Positions 43,291 to 52,125 of a stretch of DNA of 64,000 bases are shown here, in pieces. Position 1 is the stretch's first letter, and each line of letters begins with the position of its first letter. Position numbers and translations under genes: made by a program. The stretch lies in NCBI GenBank assembly GCA_045126515.1, contig JBGVOM010000103.1, positions 25,355 to 89,354 of the forward strand. Reading direction: 5' to 3'. The notes below the pieces were generated by a model. That model ran no database searches, had not been told where the DNA came from, and worked only from the letters and a program-made list of their open reading frames with translations. Origin of the DNA: RUG11237 sp045126515 (GTDB taxonomy: Bacteria > Bacillota > Clostridia > Lachnospirales > Lachnospiraceae).

Positions 43291-43353
43291 AAATAAAAAG
43301 AGAAGCTTTCTGAGCAGGATTTTTGACAGCTCAGAAAGCTTCTCTTTTTATTT
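43291..43353. terminator. Perfect bidirectional terminator between SASP gene and aroC
   Basis: Two exact 25-base arms (43291-43315 and 43329-43353) flank a 13-base loop, with A-rich and T-rich ends, so it can stop transcripts from both convergent genes. Confidence 0.9.
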
Positions 43354-43366
43354 TTGGAAAAACAGT

Positions 43367-44464
43367 TTAGGAGAAAAAGTTTTCGATATCTTCCATTTTC
43401 GATGTCATGCTTTCGAAAAGCATATCCAGAATACAAAGCGCGGTCATGGATTCAACTACCACTACAGCACGAGGTACGATAATCGGATCATGACGTCCTT
43501 TAATATTGATTTCAATGGTTTCCCCTTGTTTATTTATTGTCTGCTGGGTATTTGCAATGGAAGGGGTTGGCTTAAATGCGGCGCGCAGAATTATGTCGGA
43601 GCCGTCACTAATACCGCCTAAAATACCACCGGAGTGATTGGTTATTTTTTCAATCGTTCCATTTACAGCCTTATAGTTGTCATTGTTGGTAAGTCCGGTT
43701 GCTTTTGCCACATCAAAACCATCACCAATTTCAAAGCCCTTTACAGCACCGATGGAGAAAATTGCTTTTGCCAGATTTGCACTTAATTTTTCAAAAGCAG
43801 GTTCTCCAACACCGGCAGGCATATGTTTTACAATACATTCCACAATACCGCCGGAAGAATTTCTGTCTGCCATACATTCTGCTAAATAATCAGAGGCTTT
43901 CTGAGCGGCATCCGCATCCGGCATATACAATTTATTATTTTGTATTTCCTCGCGGTTGAACTTCTGTTCGTCGCAACTAACCGGACCGATAGATTTGGTG
44001 TAAGCAAACAAATCAATGCCTAACTGATTTAAGATTTTTATGGCAATGGCACCGGCAGCTACACGACCGATAGTTTCACGTCCGGAAGAACGTCCGCCGC
44101 CCCGGTAATCACGAAAACCATATTTTAAATCATAAGTAAGGTCCGCATGTCCCGGACGGTAATAATTGGCAATTTCGCTGTAATCCTGAGAACGCTGGGT
44201 TTCGTTAAAAACAATCATGGAAATTGGAGTTCCGGTGGTCTTTCCTTCGAAAATACCCGATAAAATCTGAACAGAATCCGATTCGTTTCTCTGAGTAGTA
44301 AATTTAGACTGTCCTGGTTTACGGCGGTCTAAGAATTTCTGAATATCTTCTTCGCAGAGTGGAAGCCCGGCAGGGCAACCGTCTACCACAACACCAATGC
44401 CCTTTCCATGGGATTCTCCCCAAGTTGCAATGCTAAAATGTTTTCCATATATTGAACCTGACAT
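43367..44464 (-). CDS. aroC: Chorismate synthase
   Basis: Converts 5-enolpyruvylshikimate-3-phosphate to chorismate with reduced FMN, the last step of the shikimate pathway. The 365-residue protein starts MSGSIYGKHFSIATWGESHG, contains the invariant RPGHADLTYDLKYGFRDYRG and GRSSGRETIGRVAAG blocks, and later IVECIVKHMPAGVGEP. The ribosome site reads AGGAGG upstream of the ATG on the minus strand. It is convergent with the spore protein gene and divergent from the next membrane-protein gene, so it is a single-gene unit. Confidence 0.96.
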   Translation of the reverse strand: MSGSIYGKHFSIATWGESHGKGIGVVVDGCPAGLPLCEEDIQKFLDRRKPGQSKFTTQRNESDSVQILSGIFEGKTTGTPISMIVFNETQRSQDYSEIANYYRPGHADLTYDLKYGFRDYRGGGRSSGRETIGRVAAGAIAIKILNQLGIDLFAYTKSIGPVSCDEQKFNREEIQNNKLYMPDADAAQKASDYLAECMADRNSSGGIVECIVKHMPAGVGEPAFEKLSANLAKAIFSIGAVKGFEIGDGFDVAKATGLTNNDNYKAVNGTIEKITNHSGGILGGISDGSDIILRAAFKPTPSIANTQQTINKQGETIEINIKGRHDPIIVPRAVVVVESMTALCILDMLFESMTSKMEDIENFFS

Positions 44465-44526
44465 AAATGCCTCCTTATAAAAATCGTTATTATTGCTTAA
44501 ATAAGTATAAACAATTTTTTTAAGAC

Positions 44527-44555
44527 TTGCAAGAGTTCACCCCATAATATATACT
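44527..44555 (+). promoter_or_regulatory. Predicted promoter of the permease-tgt operon
   Basis: TTGCAA (44527-44532), 17 bases, TATACT (44550-44555). Confidence 0.55.
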
Positions 44556-44596
44556 ATATTAAGATGTTTTATTTTGAAAAAAGAGGAGAAGATAAG

Positions 44597-45499
44597 ATGT
44601 ATCAATATAGTGTGGCAGATTGGATTCTGCTATTTTTTATATACGGCTTTTTTGGGTGGATTTTCGAAACTACCTATGTTTCTGTTCGCAAGCGGAAATT
44701 TGTCAATCGTGGATTTTTAAGAGGACCTATTCTGCCGATTTATGCATCCGGTGCAATTATTATGCTGTTCGCATCCATTCCTTTTGAAGGAAATCTTGTG
44801 GCAACTTATTTTGCAGGAATGGCGGCAGCAACACTTTTGGAATTAGTGGTGGGACTTGCCATGGAAAGTATTTTTAAAGTAAAATATTGGGATTACAGTA
44901 ATCAGAAATTCCAGTTCAAGGGAGTCATTTGTTTGTCATCCTCCATTGCATGGGGTTTTTTGACTTTATTTTTGACGGAAGTGATACATAAACCCATTGA
45001 AAGAGCAATGTTTCAGATTCCCCAGGTAGTGGAAGCTGTTCTGGTGGTAGTGCTTGGTATCGTATTTCTGGCAGACACCATTGCTTCTGTAAAAGCAGCT
45101 CTGGATTTGAGAAAGATGTTAGAGAAGATGACTGTTATGCGAAAAGAATTAGAGGAAATGCATGAACAGTTTTTAGAGTCAGCTGCGGAGAAGAAAGATA
45201 TTATACTAAAAGCGGCCAGCCAGCGAAAAGAGCGTTTTCTGGAACGAATTGAAGATTACAAAGAAGAAATACTGGAAAATACACCGGAGAAATTGGAGGC
45301 TTATCATCAGTTAAGAGGCAAGCTGGAGGAATATCGGCAATACAGCAAAAATTATGGTGTATTAAAGGCGGAACTTTTGAAAGCACATCCTTCTGCATCT
45401 TCAGCAAAATACAGAGAAGCCTTACGGGATATGCGTAAGTTTATAGAAGATGATTTGAAAGGAAAGAAGAATAAATTAAAAAATAAAATGGAAAAGTAA
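44597..45499 (+). CDS. Putative ABC-transporter type IV (CmpB-like) membrane protein
   Basis: A 300-residue protein from ATG 44597 (AGAGGAGA seven bases upstream; the frame also opens at 44564 without a site). The N-terminal 160 residues carry about five membrane helices with the family start DWILLFFIYGFFGWIFETTY and the motif RGFLRGPILPIYASGA. The C-terminal 130 residues are a charged coiled coil on the cytosolic side. Although the family is named a putative ABC permease, no ATPase gene is adjacent and the role is undetermined. It precedes tgt by 13 bases. Confidence 0.75.
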   Translation: MYQYSVADWILLFFIYGFFGWIFETTYVSVRKRKFVNRGFLRGPILPIYASGAIIMLFASIPFEGNLVATYFAGMAAATLLELVVGLAMESIFKVKYWDYSNQKFQFKGVICLSSSIAWGFLTLFLTEVIHKPIERAMFQIPQVVEAVLVVVLGIVFLADTIASVKAALDLRKMLEKMTVMRKELEEMHEQFLESAAEKKDIILKAASQRKERFLERIEDYKEEILENTPEKLEAYHQLRGKLEEYRQYSKNYGVLKAELLKAHPSASSAKYREALRDMRKFIEDDLKGKKNKLKNKMEK

Positions 45500-45512
45500 A
45501 TGAGGATGAATC

Positions 45513-46643
45513 ATGTATAAGTTATTGAAAAAAGATGGAAATGCAAAAAGAGGACAGTTTCACACGGTACACGGCGTGATTGAAACCCCGGTATTTATGA
45601 ATGTGGGTACAGCGGCGGCAATTAAGGGTGCAGTATCTACAGAGGATTTACAGAATTTAAAAACACAGGTGGAGTTATCAAACACATACCATCTTCATGT
45701 AAGACCAGGGGACAAAGTGGTAAAAGCAATGGGGGGTCTTCATAAATTTATGGTATGGGACAAGCCAATTTTGACAGATTCCGGTGGCTTTCAGGTGTTT
45801 TCACTGGCGGGGCTTCGGAAAATCAAAGAAGAAGGTGTGTACTTTAATTCTCATGTGGATGGCAGAAAAATATTTATGGGACCGGAAGAAAGTATGCAGA
45901 TTCAATCCAATCTTGCATCCACTATTGCCATGGCATTTGATGAATGTCCACCAAGTTTAGAGTCCAGAACTTATATGGAAAATTCTGTGGCAAGAACTAC
46001 AAGATGGTTAGAACGCTGCAAAAAGGAAATGCAGAGATTAAATGGGTTAGAAGATACCATTAATAAGCAGCAGATGCTGTTTGGAATCAATCAGGGTGGT
46101 TGCTTTGAAGATATCCGAATTGATCATGCAAAACGTATTTCAGAGTTAGATTTGGATGGCTATGCCATCGGCGGTCTGGCAGTGGGAGAATCCCATGCGG
46201 ATATGTACCGTACCATTGAGGCTGTAGTACCATATCTTCCGGAAGAAAAGCCGACATATCTTATGGGTGTGGGAACACCTGCAAATATTTTAGAAGCGGT
46301 GGAGCGTGGTGTAGATTTTTTTGATTGTGTATATCCAAGTAGAAATGGAAGACATGGTCATGTGTATACAAATCATGGCAAATTGAACTTATTTAATGCG
46401 AAATATGAATTGGATAGTAAGCCGATTGAAGAGGGCTGTGGTTGTCCAACTTGTCAGAAATACAGCAGAGCTTATATCAGACATTTGCTGAAAGCAAAAG
46501 AAATGCTGGGAATGCGCTTGTGCGTGATGCACAATCTGTATTTCTACAATAATATGATGGAAGAAATCAGAGAAGCCATTGAGCAGGGAAGGTTTGCAGA
46601 ATATAAGAGAAATAAGCTGGAAGGCATGGAGAAGGGTGAGTAA
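45513..46643 (+). CDS. tgt: tRNA-guanine transglycosylase
   Basis: Exchanges guanine-34 for the queuine precursor preQ1 in GUN anticodon tRNAs. The protein is 376 residues. The base-recognition aspartate is Asp89 in LTDSGGFQVFSL, and the nucleophile is Asp271 in FFDCVYPSRNGRHG. The zinc site is Cys309, Cys311 and Cys314 in CGCPTC plus the histidine of IRHLLK. Start ATG 45513 follows a TGAGGATGAA site. It belongs to the same transcript as the upstream membrane protein and the downstream DUF3990 gene, which begins 16 bases after its stop codon. Confidence 0.96.
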   Translation: MYKLLKKDGNAKRGQFHTVHGVIETPVFMNVGTAAAIKGAVSTEDLQNLKTQVELSNTYHLHVRPGDKVVKAMGGLHKFMVWDKPILTDSGGFQVFSLAGLRKIKEEGVYFNSHVDGRKIFMGPEESMQIQSNLASTIAMAFDECPPSLESRTYMENSVARTTRWLERCKKEMQRLNGLEDTINKQQMLFGINQGGCFEDIRIDHAKRISELDLDGYAIGGLAVGESHADMYRTIEAVVPYLPEEKPTYLMGVGTPANILEAVERGVDFFDCVYPSRNGRHGHVYTNHGKLNLFNAKYELDSKPIEEGCGCPTCQKYSRAYIRHLLKAKEMLGMRLCVMHNLYFYNNMMEEIREAIEQGRFAEYKRNKLEGMEKGE

Positions 46644-46659
46644 GAAAGGGGATGTTGTT

Positions 46660-47127
46660 TTGGATGAAATTTTGCTTTATCATGGAAGTGGAGAAGTAGT
46701 AGAATACCCGGAGATAAGAAAAACAAAATATACAAAAGATTTCTCATGGGGATTTTATTGCACCAATAAATATGAGCAGGCATATCGATGGGCTGACAGA
46801 AAAGATAAAAAAGGCGTAGTGAATATTTATAGTTATAAAGAAAATCCACAATTAAAGGTGTTGAAATTTGATACCATGACAGATGAGTGGTTAGATTTTA
46901 TAGCAAAATGCCGTTCAGGGTATGTACACGAATTTGATATTGTAGAAGGTCCTATGGCAGATGATACTATTTGGGATTTTGTAAATGCTTTTTTGAATGG
47001 AAGAATCAGCAGAAATGTTTTTTGGGAATATGCAAAGTTTAAATATCCAACTCATCAGATTAGTTTTCATACGTTGAGAGCATTGAATTGTCTGACTTTT
47101 GAAAGGAGTGAACAAATTCATGACTGA
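46660..47127 (+). CDS. DUF3990-family protein (possible ADP-ribosyltransferase-like toxin)
   Basis: A 155-residue protein using TTG 46660 (AAAGGGG eight bases upstream) so that it begins MDEILLYHGSG, as DUF3990 proteins do; GTG 46636 is an alternative. The conserved blocks are LYHGS, the DFSWGFYCT turn and QAYRWADR. Later ones are DEWLDFIAKCRSG, HEFDIVEGPMADD and FKYPTHQISFHT. The HG, GFY and late acidic arrangement recalls ADP-ribosyltransferase folds, which is inference. The stop overlaps the next gene by 8 bases, a toxin-antitoxin-like or enzyme-partner arrangement. It is the tail of the tgt operon. Confidence 0.7.
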   Translation: MDEILLYHGSGEVVEYPEIRKTKYTKDFSWGFYCTNKYEQAYRWADRKDKKGVVNIYSYKENPQLKVLKFDTMTDEWLDFIAKCRSGYVHEFDIVEGPMADDTIWDFVNAFLNGRISRNVFWEYAKFKYPTHQISFHTLRALNCLTFERSEQIHD

Positions 47128-47563
47128 AAAGGAAAAAGATGACATTTTTTATGTATGCAGTTTAATCGAATTTATTGCAAGGAAAACTTGTAATCACCGG
47201 AAAGATGTTGTTAAACATTTTTCCAGAGAAGATATAGCGAGGCAGTTACGTTTGGCGGAAGTGAATCATTGCCTGTCTTTTGAACAGGTTTCTGATGAGT
47301 TGATAGAGGAGTATCATATTTTGGAAGGAAATTTTGATACAGTAAAAGAGTGCAAATATGCCGTACCGTCAGAAACAGCCATCGGAATGGTGTATCAGCA
47401 GTTAATATTGGCTACGTGTGAAAATGGGGATATAGAAGAAGCAATTATTGATGTATTCTCATCCTTTATTTCAGATGAAATATCGGATTTTAATTCCAAT
47501 ATATACTACAGTAATCCAGATTATTTGAAGTGGTCTTATCTGGAAGGCGAATTGCTGACATAG
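47120..47563 (+). CDS. DUF3791-like partner of the DUF3990 protein
   Basis: A 147-residue protein from ATG 47120 (GAAAGGAG 11 bases upstream; an in-frame ATG lies at 47099). The first 60 residues (DDIFYVCSLIEFIARKTC then SREDIARQL) resemble DUF3791 proteins, which are often encoded next to DUF3990 genes. The second half (IGMVYQQLILATCENGDIEEAI) is helical and acidic and not recognised. The overlapping start indicates translational coupling to the DUF3990 gene. A neutralising or adaptor role is inference from the pairing. Confidence 0.6.
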   Translation: MTEKEKDDIFYVCSLIEFIARKTCNHRKDVVKHFSREDIARQLRLAEVNHCLSFEQVSDELIEEYHILEGNFDTVKECKYAVPSETAIGMVYQQLILATCENGDIEEAIIDVFSSFISDEISDFNSNIYYSNPDYLKWSYLEGELLT

Positions 47564-47601
47564 TGGTTATAAAGAAGTTATAGAGAAATCAAAGAAAACA
47601 C

Positions 47602-47630
47602 TTGAAGAAATATCTATAGTTGTGTAGAAT
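47602..47630 (+). promoter_or_regulatory. Predicted yajC promoter
   Basis: TTGAAG (47602-47607), 17 bases, TAGAAT (47625-47630). Confidence 0.5.
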
Positions 47631-47682
47631 ATGGAATAGAGCATTTTGAAACAAAATATTTGTAACAGCAGGAGGAAAAAAT

Positions 47683-47997
47683 ATGCAGATGATTTTAGGA
47701 GCACAGCAGGGAGGCTCATCTTTTACTTTTATTATGGTAGCTTACATTGTTCTTATTGTTGGTGGTATGTACTTGGTTATGGTACGTCCGCAGAAAAAGG
47801 AACAGAAAAGATTGAATTTAATGCTTTCTGAATTAGCGATTGGTGACAGTGTACTTACAACCAGTGGATTTTACGGTATTGTAATTGATATTACAGATGA
47901 TACTGTTATTGTGGAATTTGGTAATAATAAAAACTGTCGTATTCCAATGAAGAAAGATGCTATCGTTCAAGTGGAAAAAGCTGGTTCAGCAGATTAA
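47683..47997 (+). CDS. yajC: YajC, accessory subunit of the Sec translocon
   Basis: A 104-residue single-span membrane protein. The transmembrane helix (about 12-33) is followed by the family motif MVRPQKKEQKRLNLMLSEL and the beta-rich cytosolic tail with GDSVLTTSGFYGIV. It associates with SecDF and SecYEG and helps protein export. AGGAGGAAAAAAT precedes the ATG. In many genomes secD follows; here it does not, and a terminator ends the transcript. Confidence 0.92.
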   Translation: MQMILGAQQGGSSFTFIMVAYIVLIVGGMYLVMVRPQKKEQKRLNLMLSELAIGDSVLTTSGFYGIVIDITDDTVIVEFGNNKNCRIPMKKDAIVQVEKAGSAD

Positions 47998-48052
47998 AAT
48001 AGAAAGTACATTTTGTGAATTTTCTGTTAGCGTGAATAAAGTGGAAAAAGGA

Positions 48053-48098
48053 CACTGCTCATAAGGGATGAAAGTCGCTTGTGTGCAGTGCTTTTTTT
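48053..48098 (+). terminator. Intrinsic terminator after yajC
   Basis: CACTGC-T-CATAAG pairs with CTTGTG-T-GCAGTG, followed by a run of seven T. Confidence 0.75.
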
Positions 48099-48183
48099 GC
48101 ATCCATATATTACCGGTAGATAAAAAGAAGCATTCATGTTACCATGCCCTTTGTAACCGAAATGCAACTATAAGGAGGTAAAC

Positions 48184-48885
48184 ATGAGAAAACTATCATT
48201 ATTTGCATTGACAGCCGCAACGGTTGTGGCAGCAGCAGGTTCACCGCTTTTTTCACAGGCGAGTGCAGGAAAATCTGTATGCGAACAGTTACAAAAAGAT
48301 AATTGTATCATCATTGGAGGAACCGTAAGCAACAAGAACGATTTAAAAGAGGTTCTTTCAAAGCTGGAAAAAGAGTTGGGAAATTGTAACTGGAACAGCT
48401 GTATTCCGGAAATTGTCATTCCAGACACAAGTCTTCCGGAAATTCCAGAAACAGAAACTCCGGAAGCAAATAAGCCGGAAGGTGACAATTCTGTAACAGT
48501 GAAACCAGAGGTTTCTTTTGCTGAGCGGGTGGTAAAGCTTGTAAATGTAGAAAGAACAAAGGCAGGACTTAACGAACTGACTTTAGATAAAACAATAGAA
48601 AAGGCAGCACTTATCCGTGCCAGAGAAATTGAAAAATCATTTTCTCACACAAGACCGGACGGCAGTAGCTTTAGTTCTGTATTAAAAGAGCAGGGAATTA
48701 GTTACAAAGGTGCCGGAGAAAATATTGCATGGGGACAGAAAACGCCGGAAGAAGTAGTAAATGCGTGGATGAACAGTGAAGGTCATAGAGCCAACATTTT
48801 AAATCCTAAATTCACAAAAATCGGTGTAGGTCATTATCAGAATTCAAAAGGAACAAATTACTGGGCGCAGTTGTTTACTTATTAA
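48184..48885 (+). CDS. Secreted CAP-domain (SCP/PR1-like) protein
   Basis: A 233-residue exported protein. The signal peptide (about 1-27, MRKLSLFALTAATVVAAAGS) is followed by a short cysteine-containing region and a Pro/Glu-rich linker (about 80-105, IPETETPEANKPEG). The C-terminal CAP domain (about 112-233) shows FSHTRPDGSSF, GENIAWG, WMNSEGHRANILNP and IGVGHY, the four usual blocks including both histidines. Bacterial members of the YkwD type are secreted, and their biochemical role is not settled. AAGGAGGTAAAC sets the start. A long palindromic element begins seven bases after the stop. Confidence 0.9.
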   Translation: MRKLSLFALTAATVVAAAGSPLFSQASAGKSVCEQLQKDNCIIIGGTVSNKNDLKEVLSKLEKELGNCNWNSCIPEIVIPDTSLPEIPETETPEANKPEGDNSVTVKPEVSFAERVVKLVNVERTKAGLNELTLDKTIEKAALIRAREIEKSFSHTRPDGSSFSSVLKEQGISYKGAGENIAWGQKTPEEVVNAWMNSEGHRANILNPKFTKIGVGHYQNSKGTNYWAQLFTY

Positions 48886-48891
48886 ATAGAC

Positions 48892-49084
48892 GGACGCTCA
48901 TAAGTACTGAAAATTCTTCCTTGGAAGGCAATGAAAGAGGCGTTCTTAGAAAATGCGAAATCCACTGTTTAGGGCGACTTAGGCGTGACAGCTTTCTGGA
49001 ACGTCTTAGTCGCCCTTAACAGTTAGTTTGCATTTGCGTTGCCTCTGCCTTCCAAGGAAAAAGTGGTGCCGCCTATGAGCGTCC
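48892..49084. repeat. Long palindromic element, larger relative of the 17.6/19.0 kb repeats
   Basis: A 193-base region folds end to end. GGACGCTCATA (48892-48902) pairs with TATGAGCGTCC (49074-49084). TTCCTTGGAAGGCA recurs as TGCCTTCCAAGGAA. A central stem 48965-48986 with 49001-49022 (two mismatches) closes on a 14-base loop. The outer end GGACGCYCATAA is shared with the repeats beside the rpn gene. The stretch from here to the leuB ribosome site (49085-49300) is AT-rich with no supported gene. Confidence 0.8.
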
Positions 49085-49311
49085 CATTAAACATTATCCC
49101 CAAAAAACTTCTCTCCTCATCAGCTTTCGAGCCAAAAAAAATCCTAAATTGTTCTCGCATTATGAAGAATGAAAAAATAATGATTGAAAACTCCGCCCAT
49201 TTGTTATATTATATTAAGTATGGCTTAAACTGTAGAATTTTATACTTTTTTCTATGAAAATTTAGTATATTTTGGGAGAACAGTAAAAATATAGCTGAAA
49301 GGATGGATAAC

Positions 49312-50394
49312 ATGAATTACAAGGTTGGCGTTATTTCCGGTGATGGAATTGGTCCGGAAATAGTAAACGAAGCAAAGAAAGTCTTAGATGCAGTAGGCAC
49401 AAAATTTGGTCGCAAATTTGATTATACTGAAATTCTAATGGGTGGAGCATCTATTGATGTACACGGCGTTCCACTGACAGATGAAGCTATTGAGGCTGCA
49501 AAGAACAGTGATGCAGTACTTATGGGCTCCATTGGCGGTGATACAACAACTTCCCCATGGTATAAACTTCCGCCGGAATTGAGACCGGAAGCAGGGCTGT
49601 TAAAGATTCGTAAAGCGTTGAACTTATTCGCAAATGTAAGACCAGCCGTATTATATAAAGAATTAAAGGGAGCATGTCCATTAAAGGATGAAGTCATCGG
49701 AGATGGATTTGACATGGTAATTATGCGTGAATTAACCGGAGGTCTTTACTTTGGAGAGCGTAAGACAGTGGAAGAAAACGGTGTCATGAAAGCATACGAT
49801 TCCCTTACATACGATGAAAATGAAATCAGAAGAATCGCAATCCGCGGTTTTGACATTGCTATGAAACGCAAGAAAAAAGTAACCAGCGTGGATAAGGCAA
49901 ATGTATTAGATTCCTCCAGACTTTGGAGAAAAGTTGTAGAAGAAGTTGCAAAGGATTATCCGGAAGTAACTTATGAACATATGTTAGTTGACAATTGTGC
50001 AATGCAGTTAGTAAAGGATCCAAGACAGTTCGATGTTATTTTGACAGAGAATATGTTTGGTGATATTCTTTCTGATGAAGCAAGTATGGTAACAGGTTCT
50101 ATTGGAATGTTAAGCTCTGCAAGCTTAAACGAAACGAAGTTTGGTCTGTATGAACCAAGTCATGGTTCTGCACCGGATATTGCAGGTAAGAATATTGCAA
50201 ACCCAATCGCAACAGTTCTTTCAGCAGCTATGATGCTTCGTTACTCCTTCGATTTATCCCAGGAAGCAGATGCCATCGAAAATGCAGTAAAGAAAGTGTT
50301 AGCAGACGGATATAGAACCATCGATATCATGGCAGAAGGATGCACACAGGTTGGCTGCGATAAGATGGGAGATTTATTGGCAGAAAGAATCTAA
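49312..50394 (+). CDS. leuB: 3-isopropylmalate dehydrogenase
   Basis: Oxidatively decarboxylates 3-isopropylmalate in leucine synthesis with NAD. The protein is 360 residues from ATG 49312, eight bases after GAAAGGA; ATG 49303 is in frame but touches the site. The start is YKVGVISGDGIGPEI. Substrate and metal residues lie in RELTGGLYFGERK, the catalytic lysine region in KKKVTSVDKANVL, the metal aspartates in DNCAMQL and GDILSDEASM, and the NAD loop in YEPSHGSAPDIAGKN. It begins a run with ilvD and ilvB. leuA, leuC and leuD are not in the window. Confidence 0.95.
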   Translation: MNYKVGVISGDGIGPEIVNEAKKVLDAVGTKFGRKFDYTEILMGGASIDVHGVPLTDEAIEAAKNSDAVLMGSIGGDTTTSPWYKLPPELRPEAGLLKIRKALNLFANVRPAVLYKELKGACPLKDEVIGDGFDMVIMRELTGGLYFGERKTVEENGVMKAYDSLTYDENEIRRIAIRGFDIAMKRKKKVTSVDKANVLDSSRLWRKVVEEVAKDYPEVTYEHMLVDNCAMQLVKDPRQFDVILTENMFGDILSDEASMVTGSIGMLSSASLNETKFGLYEPSHGSAPDIAGKNIANPIATVLSAAMMLRYSFDLSQEADAIENAVKKVLADGYRTIDIMAEGCTQVGCDKMGDLLAERI

Positions 50395-50440
50395 GTACAT
50401 AATTGTGTAAAAAGAATTTAATAGAAAAGGAGAGAGAAAA

Positions 50441-52111
50441 ATGAGAAGTGATGCAGTAACAAAAGGAATGCAGCAGGCTCCACACAGATCATTATTTAAC
50501 GCACTGGGAATGACAAAAGAAGAAATGGACAGACCATTAGTTGGTATTGTAAGTTCTTACAATGAAATCGTTCCAGGTCATATGAATATAGACAAAATTG
50601 TAAATGCAGTAAAAATGGGTGTTGCCATGGCAGGCGGTACACCGGTTATGTTCCCGGCAATCGCTGTATGTGATGGTATTGCCATGGGACATGTGGGAAT
50701 GAAATATTCTTTAGTGACCAGAGATTTAATCTGTGACTCCACAGAGTGTATGGCAATGGCACATCAGTTTGATGCTCTTGTTATGGTTCCAAACTGTGAT
50801 AAAAATGTACCGGGACTTTTAATGGCAGCAGCACGATTAAATATTCCTACTGTATTTGTCAGCGGAGGACCAATGCTTGCAGGTAAGGTAAAAGGATGTA
50901 AGACTTCTTTATCCAGTATGTTTGAAGCAGTAGGTTCTTATGCAGCAGGTACTATGTCAGAAGAAGATGTGTTAGACTTTGAGGAAAATGCATGTCCTAC
51001 TTGTGGTTCTTGTTCCGGTATGTACACTGCTAACAGTATGAACTGTTTAACAGAAGTACTTGGTATGGGATTAAAAGGCAACGGAACCATTCCGGCAGTA
51101 TATTCCCAGCGTATCCGTCTTGCAAAAGAGGCAGGTATGAAGGTTATGGAAATGTTAGAAAAGAACATCCGTCCAAGAGATATCATGACAGAAAAAGCAT
51201 TCCACAATGCACTGACTGTAGATATGGCATTAGGCTGTTCCACAAACAGTATGCTTCACTTACCGGCGATTGCTCATGAAGCAGGCATTGAAATTGACTT
51301 AGATATTGCAAACGAAATCTCAGCAAAGACTCCAAACCTTTGCCATTTAGCACCGGCAGGTCATACATATATTGAAGAATTAAACGAAGCAGGCGGCGTA
51401 TATGCTGTAATGAACGAATTAAATAAAAAGGGACTGCTTCATACAGACTGCATGACTGTAACAGGAAAGACAGTAGGAGAAAATATCGAAGGATGCGTAA
51501 ACAAGAATCCGGAAGTAATTCGTCCAATTGATAATCCATACAGTGAAACAGGTGGTATTGCAGTTCTTCGTGGTAATCTGGCACCGGATACCGGTGTGGT
51601 AAAACGTTCCGCAGTAGCACCGGAAATGATGGTACACGAAGGACCTGCAAGAGTATTTGACTGCGAAGAAGATGCTATTGCAGCCATCAAAGGCGGTAAG
51701 ATTGTAGCAGGTGACGTTGTAGTAATCCGTTATGAAGGACCAAAAGGCGGTCCGGGTATGAGAGAAATGTTAAATCCTACCTCAGCCATTGCAGGTATGG
51801 GACTTGGTTCTTCTGTAGCATTGATTACAGACGGACGTTTCTCAGGAGCTTCCAGGGGAGCTTCCATCGGTCACGTTTCACCGGAAGCCGCTGTAGGCGG
51901 AAACATTGCTTTAGTAGAAGAAGGAGATATCATTAAGATTGATATTCCAAACAACAAGCTTGACTTTGTAATCTCTGATGAAGAATTAGAAGCAAGACGT
52001 GCAAAATGGCAGCCAAGAGAGCCGAAGATTACAACAGGCTACTTAAAGCGTTATGCAGAATTAGTTACATCCGGTAACAGAGGAGCCGTATTAGAGTTAC
52101 CGAAAAAATAA
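50441..52111 (+). CDS. ilvD: Dihydroxyacid dehydratase
   Basis: An iron-sulfur dehydratase common to valine, isoleucine and leucine synthesis. The protein is 556 residues and starts RSDAVTKGMQQAPHRSLFNALG. Cluster cysteines sit in MVPNCDKNVPG and CPTCGSCSGMYTANSMNC. The substrate region is GRFSGASRGASIGHVSPEA. An AAAAGGAGAGAGAAA ribosome site precedes the ATG. It lies 46 bases after leuB and 14 bases before the chosen ilvB start (8 before the alternative ATG), with no terminator between, so the three are cotranscribed. Confidence 0.96.
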   Translation: MRSDAVTKGMQQAPHRSLFNALGMTKEEMDRPLVGIVSSYNEIVPGHMNIDKIVNAVKMGVAMAGGTPVMFPAIAVCDGIAMGHVGMKYSLVTRDLICDSTECMAMAHQFDALVMVPNCDKNVPGLLMAAARLNIPTVFVSGGPMLAGKVKGCKTSLSSMFEAVGSYAAGTMSEEDVLDFEENACPTCGSCSGMYTANSMNCLTEVLGMGLKGNGTIPAVYSQRIRLAKEAGMKVMEMLEKNIRPRDIMTEKAFHNALTVDMALGCSTNSMLHLPAIAHEAGIEIDLDIANEISAKTPNLCHLAPAGHTYIEELNEAGGVYAVMNELNKKGLLHTDCMTVTGKTVGENIEGCVNKNPEVIRPIDNPYSETGGIAVLRGNLAPDTGVVKRSAVAPEMMVHEGPARVFDCEEDAIAAIKGGKIVAGDVVVIRYEGPKGGPGMREMLNPTSAIAGMGLGSSVALITDGRFSGASRGASIGHVSPEAAVGGNIALVEEGDIIKIDIPNNKLDFVISDEELEARRAKWQPREPKITTGYLKRYAELVTSGNRGAVLELPKK

Positions 52112-52125
52112 AGTGGGGGATGAAG

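Noticed and set aside
43699..43959. Plus-strand frames within aroC
   Set aside because: They are antisense to a fully conserved chorismate synthase and show no independent signals.
49060..49075. GTGGTGCCGCC resembling a T-box tail upstream of leuB
   Set aside because: It differs from the conserved TGGNACCGCG, is part of the palindrome, and no specifier loop or antiterminator/terminator pair was found.
49039..49257. 72-codon plus-strand frame after the CAP gene
   Set aside because: It begins inside the long palindrome, lacks a ribosome site, and its product has no protein-like pattern.
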